DNA of 23,685 nucleotides from an uncultured Bacteroidales bacterium (GTDB lineage: Bacteria; Bacteroidota; Bacteroidia; Bacteroidales; Paludibacteraceae). The notes below the pieces were generated by a model that saw only the letters and a list, made by a program, of their open reading frames with translations, searched no databases and was not told the origin of the DNA. The position numbers and the translations under genes are program-made. The stretch covers positions 1 to 23,685 of the forward strand of contig CALCUH010000198.1 of NCBI GenBank assembly GCA_937907165.1, given 5' to 3'. This document shows positions 13,355 through 20,433 of this stretch, piece by piece. Positions within the stretch are counted from its first letter, which is position 1; each line of letters begins with the position of its first letter.

Positions 13355-14542
13355 GCCAGCCCATTCGTTTTGCATTATTCCTAAAAAGTTGACCATCTGA
13401 TTGCATAGGGTAGAAAGATGAGACGCAGGAGACGACGTAATTTTACCAGGCACTCCTCCGAGCCCTTCTTCGATAAGCTGTCTTAGTGACCAACCGGCGC
13501 AATTATGTACAAAAATATTACCCTGAACAGCAAAATTTTCATATCCGGGAACCGTTAAATCATATACATCGACAGGACATTCGTAGTGAATTTTTTCAAC
13601 TTTTCTGATTTGATGATTATAAGCTGCGCCAAGTGGGTCTTTTGCACTATTATACTTAAATGCAAAAGTACCGTTTGCTGCTCTTTCCCGCGTTTTTGCA
13701 AAGTCGCTTACGCTTTGACGCTTTTCGACACTTTTGTTATAATTCGTAAGGCGTGTATGATTGCTCGTTTTCCACAACGTTGTTCCCATTGTTTTTTGCA
13801 ATTCCATTCTCCGGTGGTCCTTACTTTTCATTACTTCAAGGTTTTCTGGCCTATTATCGTGCTTGTTGCCGTTAATGTGATGAACAATTTCATCCTCATC
13901 TAGAGGTCGTCCAAGTATCCATGATGCAATCCACCTGTGTGCATAACATTTTTTTGTTTTTCCTGGAGCGTCTGTTGCCCAAGCTGGATTAATTTGTGTA
14001 TAGTTATTTTTTTCTGTTATATGAAGTGGCATCACAGATTCGCCGACTTTTAGCTCGCTTGCTCTTTTAAAAGAACCATCTCTCATCATAAATGGATGAT
14101 CTTCTGTACAAACAAGTGTGTCTCCCGTACAGAGTTTTACACGAACCATGTCCTGTGCTTGGCGCGTAATTCGTGGATTAATCGCCTTTGCTGGGACAAT
14201 TTCATTTGAATCTTTGTCATATGCATAGACCCATACCTCTTTCACGCCTTTGCGTATTAGCTCTTCGAACGTAGGATTTCTGCCGTCTAACGTCTTAACC
14301 CTGGTATCTCCTGTAAAGCAGTAACCGCCAAGAATAGATAGGTCGTGTATATGTATATCTCCATTTGTATGAGCATCGGCTATTGTTTTGTCATAGACTT
14401 GATTCAGCCAGTAGTCTGAAGTAACTACCGCCGAGTTCGAAAGGATTAACCCACCAATTGAATAATTAACCGTTGAATTTTCCTTTACTCTCCAGTCCGC
14501 TTGGTCTAGATATTCGCTGATAATTGTTTTACTGCTTTTCAT
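13355..14542 (-). CDS. nrdD: Anaerobic ribonucleotide reductase, exon 1, interrupted by an intein
   Basis: This exon encodes an N-terminal extein of 74 residues (MKSSKTIISEYLDQADWRVK ... IHIHDLSILGGY), a 273-residue intein and a 49-residue segment, CAGWSLRQLIEEGLGG ... LGIMQNEWAG. The joined GGY-CAGWSLRQ is the conserved NrdD motif whose Cys probably matches active-site Cys79 of T4 NrdD. Without RNA splicing the frame runs four more codons and stops at 13340. A GGGGG site lies about seven bases before the ATG. The protein starts without an ATP-cone, unlike E. coli NrdD. The gene follows the glutaredoxin-like gene closely and precedes the FTR-like gene, which suggests coordinated reductant supply. 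Confidence 0.9.
13502..14320 (-). other. Intein with HNH homing endonuclease inside NrdD (273 aa)
   Basis: The intein starts at Cys75 of the precursor (CFTGDTRVKTLDG, block A) and contains block B (GDTLVCTEDHPFM with the T..H pair). It ends with block F/G (VDVYDLTVPGYENFAV ... NIFVHN) before a Cys +1 residue. Between them lies an HNH domain, HRWIASWILG ... EIVHHINGNKHDNRPENLEV. All residues needed for standard splicing (Cys1, TxxH, His-Asn, Cys+1) are present, so it should be active. The Cys+1 it needs for splicing is also a catalytic NrdD cysteine, so removal cannot be bypassed by mutation without harming the enzyme. Confidence 0.93.
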
Positions 14543-14551
14543 AAATCCCCC

Positions 14552-14755
14552 TTATAGTTTCAGAAACTCAATCGCCTGATCGTAATTCATTATTCTTTGT
14601 CCAGCCTTGAGCATCGGGGTTTCTGTAAAGCCGAGCGATATCATTAGCTTGACGTCCTTTTCTTCCACGAAAGGAACGTGATGTTCCTTGAGTCTTTTTT
14701 TTAGTGCATCGCACTTGTGGCATCCATCCTGAGTATAAATTGTTACTGCGTCCAT
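14552..14755 (-). CDS. Glutaredoxin/NrdH-like thiol protein
   Basis: The 67-residue protein MDAVTIYTQDGCHKCDALKK has a Cys-His-Lys-Cys redox pair at residues 12-15 after a first beta strand. It also has a cis-proline candidate (ETP) and the ending MNYDQAIEFLKL. This is a short thioredoxin fold of glutaredoxin/NrdH type. The ATG at 14755 follows GAGGAATT; a longer frame reading upstream overlaps the kinase gene and lacks family likeness. It lies directly ahead of nrdD and probably reduces it, or is itself reduced by the FTR-like protein encoded after nrdD. That chain is inferred from gene order. Confidence 0.85.
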   Translation of the reverse strand: MDAVTIYTQDGCHKCDALKKRLKEHHVPFVEEKDVKLMISLGFTETPMLKAGQRIMNYDQAIEFLKL

Positions 14756-14763
14756 ATAATTCC

Positions 14764-15354
14764 TCACATATCTAAATCGTCGAATGTAATCTGCTCGAAG
14801 CCGCCGAGGCCATCGCGCTGGGGCATTCCTGCAATAAAGTCGCAAAGCTTATACACATCATCTTTGAGCCTGCCAAGTGTGGTGTTTATTAAAAGATGAT
14901 CATATGGATAATAATCGAGAGCTATTTCCGATTGATGATGCTGTTGCTCATATGTAAGCGGACTATCGAATCCTTCGCGGTTGACCCTGACGTGGAAAAC
15001 GTCAAATCCATATTCTTTTAAACCGCCAATCTCGTTTGGGAATCGCGCGTCTGGAATAATTGCATAATCCCACTCGTCTTCGAATAGCGTAAGAAAGCTT
15101 GCGACGAAATTCATCCAATAATCAGGGCTCTTTTCTCTTACTACATCTGTTCCAATATATTGGAGGAGTTGTCTACCGTCTTCGTCTTTTTCTCCATTCC
15201 AACCAAAATACTGCTTACAGATATATTTTAGCAAATCCGCATAATGGATAATGATCACGCTGTCTCCACGCGCCTCAAGTCTTTCGCGCATATAATTAGC
15301 CGAAGTATCTTTTCCATTCATCGCGTGACCGGACACACAAATAACCTTTTTCAT
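14764..15354 (-). CDS. Deoxynucleoside monophosphate kinase-like P-loop protein
   Basis: The 196-residue product has a P-loop GHAMNGKDTSA near residue 9, a central REKSPDYWMNFV segment and DYAIIPDARFPNEI, which matches the (I)IxDxRFxNE motif of phage dNMP kinases (T4 gp1-like). It would phosphorylate dNMPs to dNDPs, feeding the dNTP pool with ThyX and dUTPase. I take the ATG at 15354, five bases after GGTGAG and one base after the thyX stop; a GTG at 15363 would add three residues. The C-terminus (GLGGFEQITFDDLDM) is acidic. Substrate specificity cannot be read from sequence. Confidence 0.8.
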   Translation of the reverse strand: MKKVICVSGHAMNGKDTSANYMRERLEARGDSVIIIHYADLLKYICKQYFGWNGEKDEDGRQLLQYIGTDVVREKSPDYWMNFVASFLTLFEDEWDYAIIPDARFPNEIGGLKEYGFDVFHVRVNREGFDSPLTYEQQHHQSEIALDYYPYDHLLINTTLGRLKDDVYKLCDFIAGMPQRDGLGGFEQITFDDLDM

Positions 15355-15355
15355 A

Positions 15356-15901
15356 TTACTCACCAGCCTTTACTGTCTTGTTGAAACCGCAAGGATTGAA
15401 CTCGGTACATACACCACCTCGATAAACGCAGTTCGGTACAAGAACAGACTTAAACTCTGGATTGACCTTAATTACTTCGTCGCAAATCATTCTAACAACC
15501 TTTTGTGTCTCTGGTGAAGCTTGTCTGCACAGTCTCTTATGCGCAATTGTTTCGAGCTCTTCTGCATTCATATACCAACACATATCGACAGGCTGATTCT
15601 GAGGCGCTTCTCCTCGGTCATACATGCTTTGCCTGTCGTTTCTCTGTGACTTGACAAAAGGCGTCGCGTGAACGTGCCTGCATAAGTGCACGCTAACCCA
15701 ATACGGAATGTTTGTTAATCGAAAACAGAATTGAAGTGTTCTTACCGGTGAGTGGTTTGCCTGTAGCAGTTTTACTTTCCATTCGTCAGACGCTGGTTTT
15801 TCAGAGTCCTTACCGACTGTTACTAGAGTACATTTCTTGCAAAGCATCCAATCTTCCTCCGTCGGGTGCTTTAGAATTTCTACTTTTAAATCTTCTAACA
15901 T
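15356..15901 (-). CDS. thyX: FAD-dependent thymidylate synthase with divergent signature
   Basis: ThyX methylates dUMP to dTMP using methylenetetrahydrofolate and FAD. The 181-residue protein has the family frame NHSPVRTLQFCFRL, then RHVHATPFVKSQR at residues 75-87. In the canonical signature RHRxxSxxxxSxR, the Arg-His, the second Ser and the last Arg are kept, whereas the third Arg is Val and the first Ser is Thr. The C-terminal part includes HKRLCRQASPETQKVV and a run with several cysteines. The ATG overlaps the previous stop by one base (TAATG). Divergent ThyX-like proteins of this sort occur in anaerobe phages, so function is likely but not certain. Confidence 0.8.
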   Translation of the reverse strand: MLEDLKVEILKHPTEEDWMLCKKCTLVTVGKDSEKPASDEWKVKLLQANHSPVRTLQFCFRLTNIPYWVSVHLCRHVHATPFVKSQRNDRQSMYDRGEAPQNQPVDMCWYMNAEELETIAHKRLCRQASPETQKVVRMICDEVIKVNPEFKSVLVPNCVYRGGVCTEFNPCGFNKTVKAGE

Positions 15902-16062
15902 TATGTATCTTCTTTATCAACGCAGAGTTCTTCACTATTCGATATTAATTGCACGAAACACGATATTATTTCGTCGATTAATTGCACATCTACGCTGATT
16001 ACATCCTTTCCATCTTGCTTTAATGTATATAATCTTTTGATTAACCGCGCCGCATTGTTCAT
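15901..16062 (-). CDS. 53-residue hypothetical protein
   Basis: This small gene is supported by overlaps at both ends: ATGA with the stop of the upstream gene and TAATG with thyX. The product starts MNNAARLIKRLYTLKQDGKD and ends ELCVDKEDT; it looks mostly helical with a central SVDVQLIDEIISCFVQLI amphipathic stretch. I do not recognise a family. Its position directly before thyX suggests a nucleotide-metabolism or translational-coupling context only. Confidence 0.6.
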   Translation of the reverse strand: MNNAARLIKRLYTLKQDGKDVISVDVQLIDEIISCFVQLISNSEELCVDKEDT

Positions 16063-16334
16063 ATATTAATACAGTCCCTCAGGATTCTACCATATTCGAA
16101 CTTGTCGCGCTTTTTATAATCATTCCACTCAAAGAAAAAGCCATCTGCTATTCCTCCGGCGTCATAATAATTATCCCCAATCTTTGAGACAAAGTGGTTT
16201 TCTACGGGGTCATAATACATAACGCCGTCGAATCTGCCGCACAACATATATGCAAACCAATAACAGCATCCATATTTGAATGCATTCTCTGCATCAGAGA
16301 ATAACCTGATAAACTTTAAAACATCGTTGTTCAT
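16059..16334 (-). CDS. Conserved phage hypothetical protein with NGYCYWFA-like motif
   Basis: The 91-residue protein contains LKFIRLFSD, then KYGCCYWFAYMLCGRF, YYDPVENHFVSKIGDNYYD and a C-terminal RILRDCI. Small phage proteins with an F-x(n)-G-x-CYWFA-x-L-x-RF and PVENHF-x-x-K arrangement are familiar to me, and the Cys/His placement recalls a minimal papain-like fold, but no activity is established. The gene overlaps the DNA polymerase stop and the next gene with ATGA junctions, so it is co-translated with the replication genes. Confidence 0.65.
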   Translation of the reverse strand: MNNDVLKFIRLFSDAENAFKYGCCYWFAYMLCGRFDGVMYYDPVENHFVSKIGDNYYDAGGIADGFFFEWNDYKKRDKFEYGRILRDCINI

Positions 16335-18337
16335 TCTTTTTCATACCTCTGTAAATACCAGTACCCGGCGTTGTTTTTCCAGAGATCGTGCGCATAAATT
16401 ATATCTCCTGCGTTAATTGGGTACCTGTCAAAAATATCTGCCTTTATTGAGAGTCTTGCTGCTTTTCCGCTTCCGAGACTCTTTGTTCCGATTCTGTACG
16501 ACCAAATCGTTCCTTTTGCTTTGTCTTTAAGGGGAATTATGTCCGTTACTATGAGTCGCCGTCTATCTTCTTCCTTACCGGTGACAACATCAACATATCC
16601 CAATATGTCGATTGAGTTTTGAACTCTTACTCGCATGTCAACATCTTTGAGTCGGAGTGACATAATGTGTTTCTCGCATTCTCTGATACACGCGAAAACG
16701 TCGTCCTGCGTTGCAAAAGCGAATGACATCGCCTCGCTGCCATCTTTTTTCGTAGAAGTTGTATGCTTGCTAATTATTTCATACAAATCTGGGTTTGCGA
16801 CAAGTGATTTTTTAACGCTCTTACAAGTTCCTTGTTTGAAGAATTCCCAGATTCTTGCGATTTCTAGTAGCTCTTTTTGATTACCGAAGCGAGAGAAGTA
16901 ATCAATCTGGATAAGCGGCTTATACTTGGCCTCTTTGATTTCGTGTTTGTCAAGCCAGCGGAGCAGGGAAGAGAAGGAATCGAAATCATTCTTGCCTGCC
17001 TCATAAAGAACATTGCTGACTTTCGCACTATACCCCTTTATGGAACTAATCATATTGATGAACTGGTTGTTTGCCTCGTCTGCGTGAAGCGTTCTGTTAT
17101 CTTGCCCAAATCTAAGGGGAGCAAATTTTATACCGAAGTAGTCCTCAGCTTCAGCCTTGAGGGCATTGATTTTGTCTTTGTCTCCCTTCTCTTCCTGTAT
17201 CTTGATATAGGTTTCATAGAACTTCAGTGGGTAATGAGCCTTAATCCATGCGCCATACAGCGAGTCGAGAGCTACACAGTACGAGTGCGACGCATTGAAG
17301 GAATATCCGGCAGAGTCCTCAACTACTTTCCATAGCGTTTCCGCAAGTTCGTTTGCTTCTGCTGAGGATTTTCCTTCGTCTCTAACAATCGCACTTGCAA
17401 AACCTGCGATAAACTTTTCCTTATATGCGAGAACTTTTTCCGCTCTTTTCTTTGCGATATTCTTGATTGCTGTGTAGCAATCGCTCATATCGATGCCGGC
17501 GTAGTTCAACGCTCGCATGATTTGCTCCTGATAAAGTAAAAAACTGTAGTGAAATTTATCTGTTTGGATAATCGAGTCAAATGCGTTTACGCCATACGAA
17601 AACGGTTCTCGGCTTTCAAACTTCTTGTAGAATGAAGCCCCGCCAGGGCGAATTGCCGCGACAAACGCGGAGAGCTCGGAGATGTTGCGAGGCTTATACT
17701 TCATTATCCTCGCTCGAGTCCCTTCCTTTTCGCATTGATTGATTCCTAGCGTGCAACCATTTTCATATATATCCCAACATTTGTCTTCTGGAGGGCACAT
17801 CTTGAGAAGTTCTCTGACTGACGGAGGCTCAATTCCAATCGATTTATATGCCTTATATATAAGCTCAACGACAGATACTTTTAGATGGTCGTTCTTTAGA
17901 AAATGACATTCTTCTGCCCATTTGCCATCCATTAGACAGCATAGATTATCTTTAATCCGAATAAGACCAATCTCTTTTCGTATGTTTCCGGCATATATCA
18001 GAGACGAACACGGTGCAATCGACCAAGAAGCAATCAAACCTTGATATCCGGTGCTGCCATTAAAAATCGGCATACAATCGGAAGATATGTATTTATCAAT
18101 GTGTATATCATCTTTTTCGTCTTCATCGGCGTGTTTGAGCGCTAACTCGTATCTCTTTATCTGCTCAGAGATGTCATTTGCTGTGTCAAAAGGCACGCCC
18201 TGCGACTTAGCATATAATTTCCAAGCAGCAGATGTCTTCATTGTGCCATACGCCAGCATCGGATAGGAGTGATCTTGTCCGAGAACCTCTGCTTGTGCCC
18301 TGACAAATGGCTCCGTTGGGGCCTCGTTCATATCGAT
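16331..18337 (-). CDS. dnaE: DNA polymerase III alpha (C-family), exon 2
   Basis: Exon 2 encodes 668 residues starting IDMNEAPTEPFVRAQAEVLG, immediately after the PD encoded at the end of exon 1, rebuilding the catalytic motif PDIDMN. Further family segments are YPMLAYGTMKTSAAWK, AAIRPGGASFYKKF, FLLYQEQIMRALNYAG, GYSFNASHSYCVALDS and AYWKAHYP-like WIKAHYPLKFYETY, which belong to the palm, fingers and helix-hairpin-helix regions of replicative C-family polymerases. The last ~120 residues contain an OB-like segment. The ATG at 18331 inside the exon could start a fragment, but it would lack both catalytic aspartates' partner and the PHP domain. The total spliced protein is about 1071 residues. 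Confidence 0.9.
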   Translation of the reverse strand: MDMNEAPTEPFVRAQAEVLGQDHSYPMLAYGTMKTSAAWKLYAKSQGVPFDTANDISEQIKRYELALKHADEDEKDDIHIDKYISSDCMPIFNGSTGYQGLIASWSIAPCSSLIYAGNIRKEIGLIRIKDNLCCLMDGKWAEECHFLKNDHLKVSVVELIYKAYKSIGIEPPSVRELLKMCPPEDKCWDIYENGCTLGINQCEKEGTRARIMKYKPRNISELSAFVAAIRPGGASFYKKFESREPFSYGVNAFDSIIQTDKFHYSFLLYQEQIMRALNYAGIDMSDCYTAIKNIAKKRAEKVLAYKEKFIAGFASAIVRDEGKSSAEANELAETLWKVVEDSAGYSFNASHSYCVALDSLYGAWIKAHYPLKFYETYIKIQEEKGDKDKINALKAEAEDYFGIKFAPLRFGQDNRTLHADEANNQFINMISSIKGYSAKVSNVLYEAGKNDFDSFSSLLRWLDKHEIKEAKYKPLIQIDYFSRFGNQKELLEIARIWEFFKQGTCKSVKKSLVANPDLYEIISKHTTSTKKDGSEAMSFAFATQDDVFACIRECEKHIMSLRLKDVDMRVRVQNSIDILGYVDVVTGKEEDRRRLIVTDIIPLKDKAKGTIWSYRIGTKSLGSGKAARLSIKADIFDRYPINAGDIIYAHDLWKNNAGYWYLQRYEKE

Positions 18338-18567
18338 CCTTTATACCCTCGGTTTCCCGATATTTGATAGGGGAGTAGACTATACCATCTTCGTTGATAC
18401 GATCTCGGAAGCCCATTGGTAGTCGTTGAGAGCTTCGCTTTCGCGCTATCTCTGCTGATTGCCCATTGTTTCATACTAAAAATTGTTACGCTTTGGTATT
18501 TTAGTCTTTAGGGGTTTCCAGCATATTCTGGGTTATTCAATACACATCACTGTGTAAGGCGACTTTG

Positions 18568-19173
18568 CTAATTATCTACATATCTCCAATGCAATCCAGC
18601 GGCAACGCCATTCGGGTAGTGAATAGCATGATGAATTGAGCCGGTGCATTTAAGACCAATCGACGCAGCAGCTTCGCTCATCGTGTCAAAGATAGCACCT
18701 GTCTCTATACATTGAACTTTATGAGAATTTGGATTGTTCTTTCCTTTATATCTTCCAGAGGCAATATGATGTTCGCTTAGCGATTTTTTCTGCGCATCAG
18801 ACCAGTGATTTCCGTAATTCGGATTATTCTTCCCAGCCACACGCAAACCAATTTGTCTCTTTTCCTCTTCATTCCATCGATGACCGCTACATCCCTCACC
18901 ACCATCGCAAACATTTGCGAGGCGGTTGTCGGTGTACTGTCTGTAATAAGCGATAAGAGTCTTTTCAAGACGAAATGCTTCTTCTTCCGTCATATTGTTA
19001 CATAGGATAGTAACTTCGCAGTTGTGCGAGTTGTACATATCCATAAAGAACTTTCCTCTGTTGTGCAAACCAAGTTGTTTATACCGGTTTCCACAACCTT
19101 TCCCTATGTAGAAAACTTCCTTTGTTTCTGCTATGTTATATCTATAAACATAGTATTTTCTTTCTGTATTCAT
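18568..19173 (-). CDS. Intron-encoded GIY-YIG homing endonuclease
   Basis: The 201-residue protein has an N-terminal GIY-YIG domain: YYVYRYN ... FYIGKGCGNRY, with the catalytic Glu in EKTLIAYY and the supporting Asn in LANVCDGGEG. It is followed by NUMOD3-type DNA-binding motifs (GKNNPNYGNHWSDAQKKSL and GKNNPNS) and a C-terminal helix-turn-helix-like module ending AAGLHWRYVDN. It would cleave intron-less polymerase genes and promote intron spread, as I-TevI does in T4. GGAGGTG lies just before the ATG, within a stable hairpin. Its final codons take part in a long-range helix of the intron. Confidence 0.92.
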   Translation of the reverse strand: MNTERKYYVYRYNIAETKEVFYIGKGCGNRYKQLGLHNRGKFFMDMYNSHNCEVTILCNNMTEEEAFRLEKTLIAYYRQYTDNRLANVCDGGEGCSGHRWNEEEKRQIGLRVAGKNNPNYGNHWSDAQKKSLSEHHIASGRYKGKNNPNSHKVQCIETGAIFDTMSEAAASIGLKCTGSIHHAIHYPNGVAAGLHWRYVDN

Positions 19174-19177
19174 TTGG

Positions 19178-19211
19178 CACCTCCATTTCTGGAGATGTGC
19201 AGATAATTAGC
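19178..19211 (-). promoter_or_regulatory. Two mutually exclusive RNA helices controlling the endonuclease Shine-Dalgarno
   Basis: The strand 19197-19190 pairs with 19185-19178 across a GAAA loop (8 bp), burying the GGAGG of the GIY-YIG gene. The segment ATCTCC (19196-19191), which is part of that hairpin, together with GCTAATTATCT (19211-19201), can instead pair with 18587-18567 at the end of the endonuclease gene: 20 of 21 positions match, counting one G·U. The two folds share bases and cannot coexist. Confidence 0.65.
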
Positions 19212-19215
19212 GTTA

Positions 19216-20424
19216 ATCGGGTATTCCTTTGCTTTGTAGTATTCTCGTCGTACTCATAAATCGCTCTGGGTACATGTGGATATCAGCCGATATTCTATCG
19301 ACGTCTGAGAAGCCAAGGAGCGTGTTTGTAAAGAAACTGGCGCCAGATCCTCTTCCGCTCTTCGTTAGCCAGCCGCCATTCTCTTTTCCTTTTTTCATTA
19401 CTTCATAGTCAATAATGAAATAGTCCGCCATATTGGTGTCAATAACGGTTTGTATCTCTTTTTGAATTTCTTCTTCATATATACTCCATTTAGATTTATC
19501 TACTGTTTGTTTGTACTTATCCCACCCATTCCACACAAGACGCTTATATTCACTGTTCTTTTCTTCTTGCGTCCAGTCCGGGTGTAATGACGGTAGCTTT
19601 ATATCGTCATTAAAAATTGTTGTATCATACTGCTCGACATCAAGGAAAATATTTGTGTTGTCGATTGCGTCCATTATTTCACCGTGTGATAATACACATT
19701 GGTTTGCAAACCTCGAATACGCGTCATCTCCAGAAGGGTAGTCAAGAAACCACCCTTCCTCGTCTTCATAATGTAGTCCCTTTGAAACTAAAAAGTCGTC
19801 TCTTTCTTGAGATTGCTTAGGAAGTATGTAGTGACTGTCGCATCCCATAATAAGTGGAATTTTTTCTCTGTTATGTATTTCAAGAATTCTCTTATTTAGA
19901 GCAATTTGCGATTCGGTGTTATGATATTGAACTTCAAGGAAAAAATTCTTCCCAAAATGATGCGCAAAATCAATCATAATCTGTTCGGCGTCATCATACT
20001 TCCATCCCGCGATGCACGCCGAAGTGACGATAACATCGTTTTTTGGAAGAGACATTATTAGTTCAATGTCAACTCGCGGTTGAAAATAGAAGCCACTTAT
20101 ATTTGCCTCTGATAACACATCGTTTAACGCCAGACGACCATTTTCGTTCTTTGCTCCTATGTATATATGGCAGTTTGTTTTATCTGGTAATGTTCTGTCT
20201 TTTACCCAATAACATTCACTGCCAATCACCGGTTTGAGATTATATTTTTTTGCCACCTTTACCGTTTCGTAATAGTTACCTTGATAGCCGTGTTCCATAG
20301 AGGATAAGATAGTGCTTCCTAAATCAACTGCACGTTTTGCATATTGTTCTGGAGAGACGGTGCTATCCGAAATCTTTGTGTTAGTGTACCACGAATGCCT
20401 ATGGTAGTTCTGGTATTGAATCAT
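19216..20424 (-). CDS. dnaE: DNA polymerase III alpha (C-family), exon 1 with PHP domain
   Basis: Exon 1 encodes 403 residues. The N-terminal PHP domain has YHRHSWYTN, SSMEHGYQGNYY, PVIGSECYWV and IPLIMGCDSHYIL, the histidine/acid pattern of metal-dependent PHP domains, which in many replicative polymerases gives proofreading or structural support. The palm begins near LTKSGRGSGASFFTNTLLGF and runs through YPERFMSTTRILQSKGIPD, where the frame hits TAA in the intron. AAGGATTTAAT precedes the ATG. It lies ten bases downstream of the primase-helicase gene. A C-family polymerase of its own marks this as a phage with a largely independent replisome; no clamp or clamp-loader gene appears in the window. 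Confidence 0.9.
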
Positions 20425-20433
20425 ATTAAATCC

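Larger units (their letters stand above)
18338..19215 (-). ncRNA. Group I self-splicing intron in the DNA polymerase gene (878 nt, with GIY-YIG gene)
   Basis: Joining GGA-ATA-CCC-GAT (exon 1 end) to ATC-GAT-ATG-AAC restores GIPDIDMN, with the expected U before and G at the end of the intron. Core strands on minus: P AATATGCTGGAAACCCC (18527-18511), Q GGGCAATCAGCAG (18464-18452), R CTCAACGACTA (18430-18420) and S ATAGTC (18383-18378), with GACTA/TAGTC forming P7. A TCGG-GAAA-CCGA hairpin (18360-18349) lies near the 3' end as a P9-type stem. These match subgroup IA phage introns. A confident U·G-containing P1 is not obvious. The endonuclease gene is looped out at the 5' side between two complementary strands (19211-19191 and 18587-18567). 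Confidence 0.9.

Noticed and set aside
13340..14542. A truncated stand-alone NrdD protein ending KNTM
   Set aside because: The last four codons are intron sequence; exon joining to AQAFSS restores the conserved NrdD sequence and the group I core is recognisable.
18207..18416. Minus-strand frame of 69 residues crossing the 3' end of the polymerase intron
   Set aside because: It spans the intron core and exon 2 in a frame that does not match the polymerase, so it is a by-product of the intron.
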